From Blastocatellia bacterium (GTDB lineage: Bacteria > Acidobacteriota > Blastocatellia > Pyrinomonadales > Pyrinomonadaceae): DNA of 43,754 nucleotides. The position numbers were made by a program, and so were the translations under genes. The stretch spans positions 14,670 through 58,423 of the forward strand of contig DNNE01000171.1 in the NCBI GenBank assembly GCA_003487805.1, given 5' to 3'. Below the pieces are notes generated by a model. That model did no database searches. It saw only the letters and a list, made by a program, of their open reading frames with translations, and was not told the origin of the DNA. Shown piece after piece: positions 24,227 to 31,064 of this stretch (within the stretch, counting starts at the first letter, position 1; each line of letters begins with the position of its first letter).

Positions 24227-25270
24227 ATGAAAATCTTTTGCGCAAGCTTAGCGTTATCGGCGTCGCTGGTATTTTTCAATCTCGTTGCGACGCCAAAGAC
24301 AAGAGCCGTCCTTACTTCAGACGGCGCGTTGCCGGTCGCGACGCCAACGCCGTTGACGCGACCGCGGACGGTGGGCACCGCGTCATCTCAACCAGACCTT
24401 GGACCGGGCGCGAGTCTGCACGGCAGACAGATCTTTCCCGCGGACAATCCGTGGAACCAGGAAATCTCAAACGCCCCAGTCGATCCAAATTCTAATCAAA
24501 TCATCGCGAGCATCGACGCTGATGCGCGTCTGCATCCTGATTTTGGAACTGTCTATCGCGGCGCGCCCAATGGGATTCCCTACGTCGTCGTGGCGGGATC
24601 GCAGCCGCTGGTGCCGATTGGTTTTAGATCCTACGGCGATCAGAGCGATCCCGGGCCATATCCAGTTCCGCGCAATGCTCCGATTGAAGGTGGCGCGGGT
24701 TCCGACGGTGATCGGCACGTGCTGGTGATTGATCGAGACGGTTGGAAATTGTACGAGTTGTTCGCAGCACGACCGCTTAATAATGGGATGAGTTGGAACG
24801 CCGCCAGCGGCGCCGTCTTCGATCTGAAGTCAAACGCTCTGCGTCCTGATGGCTGGACTTCGGCTGATGCCGCGGGCCTCCCCATTTTCCCGGGACTCGT
24901 TCGTTACGACGAAGTCTTCGAGCAGCGCGAGATCAAACACGCGTTACGCTTCACGGTTCAGAAATCGCGCCGGGCTTACGTTTTTCCCGCGCGGCATTAC
25001 GCGAGTTCGGACGAGAATCAGAATTTGCCGCCGATGGGAATGCGCGTGCGCTTGAGAGCGTCGTTTGATATTTCAAGTTATTCAACGGCCAATCAGGTGA
25101 TCCTGCGCGCGTTAAAGAAATACGGGATGTTTGTGGCAGACAATGGTCCCAGCTGGTTTCTCAGCGGCGCGCCGGATCCCCGTTGGAGCGACGCCGATCT
25201 GAGCCTCCTGAAAAATATCAAAGGATTCAATTTTGAAGTTGTGCGAATGGATCGGATTGTGACGAAGTAA
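24227..25270 (+). CDS. Exported hypothetical protein
   Basis: 347 residues from the ATG at 24227, with a signal peptide (MKIFCASLALSASLVFFNLV) and a Thr/Pro-rich linker to about residue 50. The mature domain starts QIFPADNPWNQEISNAPVD and is rich in aromatic and Gly residues, with several conserved-looking segments (GDRHVLVIDRDGWKLYELFAA; GLPIFPGLVRYDEV; ADNGPSWFLSGAPDPRW). This resembles a group of uncharacterised secreted proteins, but I cannot name a function. A GTG four codons earlier would give a poorer signal peptide. The intergenic region upstream (24000-24226) shows only a CGCCCGC/GCGGGCG inverted repeat. Confidence 0.72.
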   Translation: MKIFCASLALSASLVFFNLVATPKTRAVLTSDGALPVATPTPLTRPRTVGTASSQPDLGPGASLHGRQIFPADNPWNQEISNAPVDPNSNQIIASIDADARLHPDFGTVYRGAPNGIPYVVVAGSQPLVPIGFRSYGDQSDPGPYPVPRNAPIEGGAGSDGDRHVLVIDRDGWKLYELFAARPLNNGMSWNAASGAVFDLKSNALRPDGWTSADAAGLPIFPGLVRYDEVFEQREIKHALRFTVQKSRRAYVFPARHYASSDENQNLPPMGMRVRLRASFDISSYSTANQVILRALKKYGMFVADNGPSWFLSGAPDPRWSDADLSLLKNIKGFNFEVVRMDRIVTK

Positions 25271-25287
25271 ACCTGACCATTAGAGAG

Positions 25288-25617
25288 ATGAAGCTGCCTC
25301 GCAACGCGACAATCGCCCATGAGAAGATGGTAAATTATCTCTTGCAGTGGCGACCAGAAAACGATAAGTCGCGGTTTTTGGGAAGCGCGGGCTATACTGA
25401 AAAGGACGGCGAACAATTAGCCAGGGACATCAGAGATCAACTGCTTTGCCTCGAAGCAGAGTTTGAGGACACAACGGAATATGGTGACATGTACAGCATC
25501 GCGGGTTCGCTCATGGGCCCAAATGGACGAACGCTACGCGTTATGAGCATTTGGATGGTCGAATCTGCTTCAAACGAGACAAAGTTCATTACGCTTTACC
25601 CGAAGAAAGAAGACTGA
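25288..25617 (+). CDS. DUF6883-like small protein
   Basis: 109 residues. The pattern LP..A.I...K...YLL ... SRFLGSAGYT ... YSIAGSLMGPNGRTLRVMSIWMV ... FITLYP fits DUF6883, a small family without known function that often occurs beside DUF4926. The next gene is DUF4926-like and starts directly after this stop codon (TGA-ATG), so the two are translationally linked. The pairing resembles toxin-antitoxin modules, but no activity can be read from the sequence. It starts 17 bp after the preceding secreted-protein gene. Confidence 0.72.
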   Translation: MKLPRNATIAHEKMVNYLLQWRPENDKSRFLGSAGYTEKDGEQLARDIRDQLLCLEAEFEDTTEYGDMYSIAGSLMGPNGRTLRVMSIWMVESASNETKFITLYPKKED

Positions 25618-25869
25618 ATGTCTTTTCAACTTTTTACACGAGTAGCACTGAAAGAAGATTTACCTGAGCAGGGTTTGCAGCGTGGCGATGTAGCTACGAT
25701 CGTCGAGGCTCATGATGGCAGAGCAGGGCAGGAGCCCGGCTATTCTCTGGAAGTCTGCAACGCAGTGGGCGAGACGTTAGTCGTCTTAGTGGTTCGCGAA
25801 TCCCAAATCGAGCCGCTGGCGCCCGATGAAGTCTTGCACGTTCGTCATTTAGATGAGGTGATGGCCTAG
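25618..25869 (+). CDS. DUF4926-like small protein
   Basis: 83 residues. RVALKEDLPEQGLQRGDVATIVEAH and GYSLEVCNAVGETLVVLVVRESQIEPL follow the DUF4926 pattern, a small beta-rich (SH3-like) fold in my reading. The ATG abuts the preceding stop, with no space for an independent Shine-Dalgarno site except inside the upstream gene (AAGAAAGAAGA). Together with that gene it forms a compact two-gene unit of unknown role, possibly the antitoxin or immunity half (inference). Confidence 0.72.
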   Translation: MSFQLFTRVALKEDLPEQGLQRGDVATIVEAHDGRAGQEPGYSLEVCNAVGETLVVLVVRESQIEPLAPDEVLHVRHLDEVMA

Positions 25870-25927
25870 TCTCAAGCCTCGGTCCCCAAGGTGCGCGTAT
25901 TTTCTCGCTGCTACTCTGTTAGATCCA

Positions 25928-26524
25928 ATGGGCGTCGCCAAACTAACCGATCAAAATACAATCGTTCCCGAGAGCAAGTACGCGCGCATCGAACGCGAGC
26001 GCCGCTATCTTTTGCCGGATTTGCCGGAGGGCTTGTCCCGTGCCGATCATCATCTGCAGATTACCGACAACTACATCACGGGCACGCACCTGCGGATTCG
26101 CAAGGTCCGCGATCCGAAAACCAACAAATGGGTAGTGAAGTTCACAAAGAAGTTCGCGCCGAATGAAAACGATTTGTCGCGCACAATGATCACTAATCTT
26201 TATTTGAATGCAACGGAAGCGGAAACCCTTTCAATTTTTGAAGCCAACGAGATTCGCAAGAACCGTTATTACTTTGATTTCGAGGCGCGCCGGTATTCGA
26301 TTGACATGTTCATTGGCGACTTGTTTGGTTTGGTCCTGGCGGAAACAAGTTTCGAAACAGACGAAGAGTTGGACAACTTTCAGATGCCGCCATTTGCTAT
26401 CGCCGACGTCACTAACAACAAAACATTCGCTGGTGGCAAACTAAGTGAGTTGACATATTCAGATGTTAGGAACGAGATTTTGCAGAGCGGGTTACTCAAC
26501 GCGAAATCGGCAGGTAAGTCGTGA
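25928..26524 (+). CDS. CYTH-domain protein (triphosphate-binding)
   Basis: 198 residues. The CYTH signature ExExR/K appears as E22-R-E24-R-R26 (IERERRYLL). Further charged strands typical of the triphosphate tunnel follow (HLRIRKVRD, WVVKFTKKF, KNRYYFDFEARRYSIDMFIGDLFGLVLAETSF). Members hydrolyse inorganic triphosphate, thiamine triphosphate or act as class IV adenylate cyclases; this sequence does not reveal which. The last codon overlaps the GTG start of the lipoprotein gene by 4 bp. Confidence 0.85.
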   Translation: MGVAKLTDQNTIVPESKYARIERERRYLLPDLPEGLSRADHHLQITDNYITGTHLRIRKVRDPKTNKWVVKFTKKFAPNENDLSRTMITNLYLNATEAETLSIFEANEIRKNRYYFDFEARRYSIDMFIGDLFGLVLAETSFETDEELDNFQMPPFAIADVTNNKTFAGGKLSELTYSDVRNEILQSGLLNAKSAGKS

Positions 26525-27672
26525 AAAATAAACTGACAATAGCGGCCCTGGCGGTCATCGTAACGCTCGCATTCGGTGCGTGCCGGAAGCAAAGTAAAGA
26601 ACAACCGCCGGCCGCCGCCGCCTCACCGGTTGTCCAGGATGCTCCCGTCGGTGGCGCGGCCCAGACGGGGGAAAAGTATTTTTTCCGCGGCACGATCGCT
26701 AATCTATCGATCGAAATGCAACTGCTCCGCGATGGTGATCGAATAAGCGGCACTTACTTCTATCCGCGGGTCGGAAAGAACATCGCGCTTGCCGGAACCG
26801 TCGATAAGGATAACAACGTCACGCTCACTGAGTCTGACGAGTCCGGAAAGCAGACCGGAGTTTTCAAAGGACATTGGCAGCCGGCTACGGACTCGCCTGA
26901 TCCTTCCGTTTACGAAATCGAGGGCAAGTGGTCGAAACCCGATGGCTCAAAACAGACTGAGTTCACCGTTACTCAACAGCCTTACGAATTCACCGGCGCA
27001 GTTAGCGTCATGCCGAAAGTCATCAAAGAAGCGAACAAACCAAAACTTTACACTGTGAACGCTGAGTATCCGCAGATCGACGGCGATTCGCGATTCGATG
27101 GCTTCAATCGCGAAGCGCGGGCCATGATTACCAAGGACGTAGGCGCATTCAAGACGTCGGAAAGTCAGGCGGACACCGGCGAAGCTAGCGGCTTACCTGC
27201 CGAGACGCAAAATTCGACGATGGACGTGGGCTACGATTTTCATTACGCGACCGACAACCTGATAAGTCTTGCGTTCACCGAAGCCGCGTACGAGCGCGGC
27301 GCGGCGCACGGGAACTCAGTCACAGAGGTTTTGAACTATGACCTGAAGAACGCGAAGAAGCTCGCGCTCGCTGACTTGTTCATCCCCAAGTCTAAATACC
27401 TGAACGTGATCTCGACCTACTGCCAGAAGGAATTGAAGGAGCGATCGAAGAAGCCGGACACGATGATTCTCGACGATCTGATTGGGAGCGGCGCCGGACC
27501 GCAAGCCGATAATTATCGCGCGTGGTCGATCACCAAGAAAGGCTTGTGGATTACCTTCGATCCCTACCAGGTGGCGGCGTACGCGGCCGGACCGCAGTAC
27601 ATACTTGTCCCTTATTCAGTTTTGAAAGACATGATCAAACCGGATGGACCAATCGGGATGTTCGCGAAATAA
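26521..27672 (+). CDS. Lipoprotein with DUF4163/DUF3298-like C-terminus
   Basis: 383 residues from a GTG that overlaps the CYTH stop codon (GTGA). A lipoprotein signal ends at Cys21 (LAFGAC). Residues about 45-150 form an all-beta lipocalin-like stretch (GDRISGTYFYPRVGKNIALAGTV). The C-terminal part (about 175-375) fits the DUF4163-DUF3298 arrangement of RsiV/PdaC-type proteins: TVNAEYPQI, then AHGNSVTEVLNYDLKNAKKL, ITFDPYQVAAYAAGP and VPYSVLKDMI. These domains bind lysozyme or accompany peptidoglycan enzymes elsewhere; no catalytic domain is visible here. Confidence 0.82.
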   Translation: MKNKLTIAALAVIVTLAFGACRKQSKEQPPAAAASPVVQDAPVGGAAQTGEKYFFRGTIANLSIEMQLLRDGDRISGTYFYPRVGKNIALAGTVDKDNNVTLTESDESGKQTGVFKGHWQPATDSPDPSVYEIEGKWSKPDGSKQTEFTVTQQPYEFTGAVSVMPKVIKEANKPKLYTVNAEYPQIDGDSRFDGFNREARAMITKDVGAFKTSESQADTGEASGLPAETQNSTMDVGYDFHYATDNLISLAFTEAAYERGAAHGNSVTEVLNYDLKNAKKLALADLFIPKSKYLNVISTYCQKELKERSKKPDTMILDDLIGSGAGPQADNYRAWSITKKGLWITFDPYQVAAYAAGPQYILVPYSVLKDMIKPDGPIGMFAK

Positions 27673-27676
27673 AGCC

Positions 27677-27734
27677 GTGGCACGGGCGTCCCCGCCCGTG
27701 AGCCGCGAAAACACGCGCAAGATGCGCGTGCCAC
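27677..27734. repeat. Nested triple-hairpin element
   Basis: Outer arms GTGGCACG (27677-27684) and CGTGCCAC (27727-27734) enclose two perfect hairpins: CACGGGCG/CGCCCGTG with loop TCCC (27681-27700) and ACGCGC/GCGCGT with loop AAGAT (27713-27729). It begins 4 bp after the lipoprotein stop codon. No T-tract follows, so it is probably a mobile or RNA-level repeat rather than a simple terminator. Confidence 0.7.
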
Positions 27735-27764
27735 ATGAGGTCACAACCAGGCTGCGAGACTTCC

Positions 27765-28157
27765 ATGAATTGGAAGCTGATATTTTCTTTGTCATCGTTC
27801 GGCGTAGGAATGGAACTGTGCTCACTCATGGGCCTGGGACCGTTTCTAATCTTCCTCTGGCCCATCGTCATAGTTACCAGCGTCTGTCTTATCGGCGCGC
27901 GCGCGCCCGGCAGATTCGCTCTGCATGGCTTTATGGCTGGCGCGATGATGCAACTCTGGGCCGGCGCCATTCACGCCTACTACATTTTTGATCTGTCACG
28001 TATCGGCCTGGTCGAGGTCACTCCGCATCGCATTCACCCTCAACTAATCAATGCACTTGAGACTGCCGCCGCCGCTGCCGTAACCGGCGCTGTGATCGCA
28101 GCGCTGCTGTTGCTGACCACGAAACTTGAGCAGCGCAGAATAAGTCAGGCACGTTAA
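27765..28157 (+). CDS. Small integral membrane protein, unknown
   Basis: 130 residues from the ATG at 27765; a longer reading from 27735 runs towards the upstream repeat. Three or four TM helices are visible (about 1-20, 22-45, 50-75, 95-120), joined by short loops including YYIFDLSRIGLVEVTPHRIHP. No family is recognised. The stop codon shares one base with the next ATG (TAATG), so the two genes are translationally coupled. Confidence 0.65.
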   Translation: MNWKLIFSLSSFGVGMELCSLMGLGPFLIFLWPIVIVTSVCLIGARAPGRFALHGFMAGAMMQLWAGAIHAYYIFDLSRIGLVEVTPHRIHPQLINALETAAAAAVTGAVIAALLLLTTKLEQRRISQAR

Positions 28158-28375
28158 TGCACCGGCAGATCGGATTGATGGTCGTCGTTGCCGGAGCCAT
28201 TCTGATCGGCTTGGGCACTTTGATCTATTCAGGCGCGCTGCGATGGTTTGGAAAATTGCCCGGTGATATCCGGTATCAGAGTGATCACTTACAGTTCTAT
28301 GCACCGATCGTTTCGATGCTGATCATATCTCTGGTGCTGAGCTTGCTGTTCTATTTACTGCGGCGATTCTTCTGA
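28157..28375 (+). CDS. DUF2905-family membrane protein
   Basis: 72 residues with two TM helices flanking the conserved GKLPGDIRYQSDHLQFYAPIVSM segment, the hallmark of DUF2905. Function is unknown; members are small inner-membrane proteins. The ATG overlaps the preceding stop by one base. Its last 25 bp overlap the 3' end of the convergent rsmI gene. Confidence 0.88.
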   Translation: MHRQIGLMVVVAGAILIGLGTLIYSGALRWFGKLPGDIRYQSDHLQFYAPIVSMLIISLVLSLLFYLLRRFF

Positions 28376-29217
28376 GTCAGCATCAGACGGTAGGCTTCGT
28401 CTCTCTTCAGCCCCAGCTCGCGGGCGGCTTTCTTTAACGCCGCTTTTTCATTGAGGCCTTCGTGTTCCAGCGTGTTCACGCGTTCCGCCAGGGCTTGTGA
28501 AGTAGGCACCGTTTCCGATCCCGGATCGATATCGCCCCCTGATTTCAAGCCGGCTATGAGCAGCACAATTTCGCCGCGCGCACTGTTCCGGTCTGAGAAG
28601 TGTTCGGCCAATTCATTGAGCCTTCCGCGCACGAACTCCTCATGCAGTTTGGTTAACTCGCGCGCCACCACAGCTTGCCGATTGCCGAGAATGTCAACGG
28701 CATCACGCAGCGCCGTGGCGATTCGATGGGGCGCTTCATAAAAGATTAAGGTTGCCTGAATCACGCGCAATTCTTCCAGTCTCGCTCTTCTAGCGCTGGC
28801 GCGCGGCGGCAGGAATCCTGCGAATAAGAATTGATCTGACGGCAAGCCCGATGCGGAAAGCGCTGCGACGAACGCAGTCGCCCCAGGAATCGGAACTACA
28901 GGAAAGCCTTTCTCAATTGCCAGATTGACTACGCGAAATCCGGGATCGCTTACGATCGGCGTGCCGGCGTCGGAAACAAGTGCGATGTTTTTGCCGGCCG
29001 CCAACATCGTGCACAGTTCATCCGCTCGTTCGCGCTCGTTGTGTTCGTGATAGCTGATCGTGGCGACGTCGACAGCGAAATGATTAAGCAGCTTGCGCGT
29101 GTGTCGCGTGTCTTCGCAAGCGATTAAATCGACCTCGCGAAGTGTTCTCAGCGCGCGCTGCGTGATGTCTTCCAGGTTGCCAATCGGCGTCGAGACGATG
29201 TAGAGCGTGCCCGCCAT
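28351..29217 (-). CDS. rsmI: 16S rRNA (cytidine-1402-2'-O)-methyltransferase
   Basis: 288 residues using the ATG before AGTLYIVSTPIGNLEDIT; an ATG three codons earlier is also possible, and the in-frame reading beyond that has no support. Family motifs are complete: TPIGNLEDI, IACEDTRHTRKLL, ALVSDAGTPIVSDPG, IPGATAFVAALSASGLP and FYEAPHRI. The enzyme uses S-adenosylmethionine to methylate the ribose of C1402 in the ribosomal P site. The C-terminus (about 235-288) includes the usual short helical domain. It overlaps DUF2905 tail-to-tail by 25 bp. Confidence 0.95.
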   Translation of the reverse strand: MAGTLYIVSTPIGNLEDITQRALRTLREVDLIACEDTRHTRKLLNHFAVDVATISYHEHNERERADELCTMLAAGKNIALVSDAGTPIVSDPGFRVVNLAIEKGFPVVPIPGATAFVAALSASGLPSDQFLFAGFLPPRASARRARLEELRVIQATLIFYEAPHRIATALRDAVDILGNRQAVVARELTKLHEEFVRGRLNELAEHFSDRNSARGEIVLLIAGLKSGGDIDPGSETVPTSQALAERVNTLEHEGLNEKAALKKAARELGLKRDEAYRLMLTQKNRRSK

Positions 29218-29321
29218 GGCGCGCATTGTGGCATTCCGAATACTGCGCAAGCAAAAGCCCCGCGCGCTGATGAAGAGCCGCGGGGCCAAAGTGAGGAATC
29301 TATCCGTCGACGTTCCCTCAA

Positions 29322-29380
29322 CGTTTTAGATGCGGGACTTGTCCCGCACCCTCTGGCGCACAAGTGCGCCTTCTAAACGA
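29322..29380 (-). repeat. 3'-flanking hairpin repeat, copy 2
   Basis: CGTTTTAGA (29322-29330) and TCTAAACGA (29372-29380) are near-inverted ends. They enclose two 7-bp hairpins, GCGGGAC-TT-GTCCCGC and GGCGCAC-AA-GTGCGCC. The right end lies 10 nt past the stop of the minus-strand gene at 29391. The loops differ from the other copies, but stem length is the same. Confidence 0.75.
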
Positions 29381-29390
29381 CGACGATCGG

Positions 29391-29882
29391 TTAGTAAGGC
29401 ACGCTCAAGCCATACGCATCAGCAATTACGTGGAGATCCGATCTGATCTCCGCCAGATCAGCGTCTACACTTGTCCGTCCTGTTCTCAATCGCAGGTAGC
29501 GATCAAGTTCTACGCCTCGCTGCAGCACCGCGCGCGCTTCATCCACACTACGGTCGAGCGCGTATCCGCCGCGTGCGCTGGCTCGCAAGTCCCTCACCGC
29601 GCGCCGAAAGTCGCGCACCTGGGCAATTGCGTCGTTGTCGACGGTTCTAAACGATAAGAGACCGCCAAGAGCTCGACGCTCGCTGCCAACGTTGAGATCG
29701 CCTTGCAACCGCGCACTCGCGTTGTCGAGGCGGGCAATCGCATCACGCACATCGAATCGAGTGGAACGATCACGATCACCGGGATCATATCGATTGTAGA
29801 CTTGTGCCGAGGCCATGACCGGAACAGCCAAAATTAGGAGAGCTGCGGCCACCAAAATCCTGATTAAATTATTGTGCTTCAT
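29391..29882 (-). CDS. Exported small helical protein, unknown
   Basis: 163 residues with a signal peptide (about 1-26, ending VMASAQ). The mature part is Arg/Asp/Ala-rich and almost wholly helical (VRDAIARLDNASARLQGDL, RDFRRAVRDLRASARGGYAL). No cysteines or catalytic motif are visible. A strong GAGGAGGT lies upstream of the ATG, and a perfect 16-bp palindrome (29902-29917) lies in its leader, suggesting controlled, high expression. Family unknown. Confidence 0.75.
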   Translation of the reverse strand: MKHNNLIRILVAAALLILAVPVMASAQVYNRYDPGDRDRSTRFDVRDAIARLDNASARLQGDLNVGSERRALGGLLSFRTVDNDAIAQVRDFRRAVRDLRASARGGYALDRSVDEARAVLQRGVELDRYLRLRTGRTSVDADLAEIRSDLHVIADAYGLSVPY

Positions 29883-29901
29883 TTTTCTACCTCCTCAATA
29901 G

Positions 29902-29917
29902 AGTTTTTGCAAAAACT
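29902..29917 (-). promoter_or_regulatory. Perfect 16-bp palindrome upstream of small exported protein
   Basis: AGTTTTTGCAAAAACT is fully self-complementary and sits 20 nt before the ATG of the 29391-29882 gene, just upstream of its Shine-Dalgarno site. It could be an operator. As RNA it would have almost no loop, so a DNA site is more likely. Confidence 0.45.
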
Positions 29918-30010
29918 TTCTGTCGATTCGATCAAAATATGAAGCGAGCGGTGGGCCGCAGGGGCGCCGCACAAGGCAAACGACGCCGGATCACAACATA
30001 TGTCTTGAAG

Positions 30011-30209
30011 TCTTAAGATTGATGCAAGAGAGTGCTCACCCGGAAGAGACGAACACGGTACGGAACCGGTTGCGCCCGCGACCGGGTAGTTTCCTTTGAG
30101 ATTACCCGCTTGCTAGCGCGAGCGGATCTGTACCAGATTGATTCTTCACGTACGATCTGGACTTTTTGGGCAATGCCTCAAGAGAGTGCTCACCCAATCT
30201 TAAGATTGA
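30011..30209. repeat. A-B...B-A paired repeats
   Basis: TCTTAAGATTGA occurs at 30011-30022 and 30198-30209; CAAGAGAGTGCTCACCC occurs at 30025-30041 and 30179-30195. The order is A-B then B-A, with 137 bp between the B copies. A contains the palindromic core TCTTAAGA; B copies are in direct orientation. Between them lie further short inverted repeats such as CCAGAT/ATCTGG. The region lies just past the 3' end of the minus-strand gene at 30200 and takes up much of the 317-bp gap 29883-30199, which otherwise shows nothing clear. Confidence 0.6.
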
Positions 30210-30718
30210 GCGAGAATAGAGAAGTGACGTCTCAGATCGGATTCAGTTACGAGCGAGCGCTCGTCATCTTTCAGAGCGAACCACTGCGGCGAGCCTTTAG
30301 CGGAGCTCACAAGGATGAGCTCTTCATTTTTGCGTGGCTGGCCCAGGTGCTTAATGTTGGCGCACGCCAGAGCGTTGCCGCGCACAATTCCATCACCAGG
30401 CGTACGCGGCCATCCGCTCTCGACAGTGAGTGCGCGCACGCCGCGACGCAATATCAGTTGAGTGCCAACCATCGTGGCCAACGCCCGCTTGAAGCGATGA
30501 TCTTCGGCGCGTTCGATTTGAATTGCGGCGCCGGTCCGGTTTGCATCCGCGGCCAAAGAGAAAACGGCGTCGATAAGCCACTCGGTAGCCGCACGTCGCA
30601 GCAAATCGTTACGCCTGCGCAGATCGAGATAGCGGGCAATATCAGCGCGGCCTGCGCCGTGCGCACGTTGCGTCGCTTGTGCGAGCGCGACTTCCCAGGC
30701 TTCGTCGAGTTCAGTCAT
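30200..30718 (-). CDS. Conserved-looking hypothetical protein
   Basis: 172 residues, cytoplasmic by composition. Distinct segments include AQATQRAHGAGRADIARYLD, RRAATEWLIDAVFSL, GAAIQIERAEDHRF, MVGTQLILRRGVRALTVESG and WPRTPGDGIVRGNALACANI. This resembles an uncharacterised protein group in soil acidobacteria; I cannot assign a function. It is preferred over the 229-residue antisense reading on the plus strand, which is Arg/Ser/Cys-rich and lacks domain-like order. No Shine-Dalgarno site is visible, and the hairpin repeat at 30729 lies 10 bp upstream of its start. Confidence 0.7.
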   Translation of the reverse strand: MTELDEAWEVALAQATQRAHGAGRADIARYLDLRRRNDLLRRAATEWLIDAVFSLAADANRTGAAIQIERAEDHRFKRALATMVGTQLILRRGVRALTVESGWPRTPGDGIVRGNALACANIKHLGQPRKNEELILVSSAKGSPQWFALKDDERSLVTESDLRRHFSILAQS

Positions 30719-30728
30719 TAAGCGTGTT

Positions 30729-30900
30729 GTAGCGCAAACTGTTAGTTTGCGATCTGCTCATCCGCAATCAACAGTTTACTAGACAGGATTAACAGGATTG
30801 ACAGGCTAAGAGTGAAAACCGAATCCCTTCTCCGTAATCTTGATAATCATGTAATCCTGTCTATTGTTCTGCACATCCGCAAGCTAACAGTTTGCGTTAC
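30729..30900. repeat. Composite inverted repeat (hairpin copies 2 and 3 around an ACAGGATTA element)
   Basis: Hairpin copy 2 (30729-30752) and inverted copy 3 (30877-30900) form the outer arms. Inside them, AGACAGGATTA (30781-30791) and TAATCCTGTCT (30852-30862) are exact inverted arms made of tandem ACAGGATT-like units. The centre is about 60 bp. It fills most of the 346-bp gap 30719-31064; the remainder (30901-31064) shows no clear promoter. Confidence 0.8.
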
Positions 30901-31064
30901 ATATTCTCCGAAACTGCGCCACTTTTCCGTTTGCGCTTGGGTTGATGTTATCATGCCGACCCAACTTACTCTCCAGATTGTAGATGGATTTTTAGATCGT
31001 TTCTGAGACGAATTGCGACGAAGAATGCTCCCCCACTGAGGCACCGACGAACGAAATCGTACAA

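Noticed and set aside
27644..27991. 115-residue ORF across the lipoprotein end and the triple-hairpin repeat
   Set aside because: Reads through the repeat and overlaps two better-supported genes in other frames.
30032..30721. 229-residue plus-strand ORF
   Set aside because: It is antisense to the 172-residue minus-strand gene, has Arg/Ser/Cys-rich composition without domain-like order, and lacks a ribosome-binding site.
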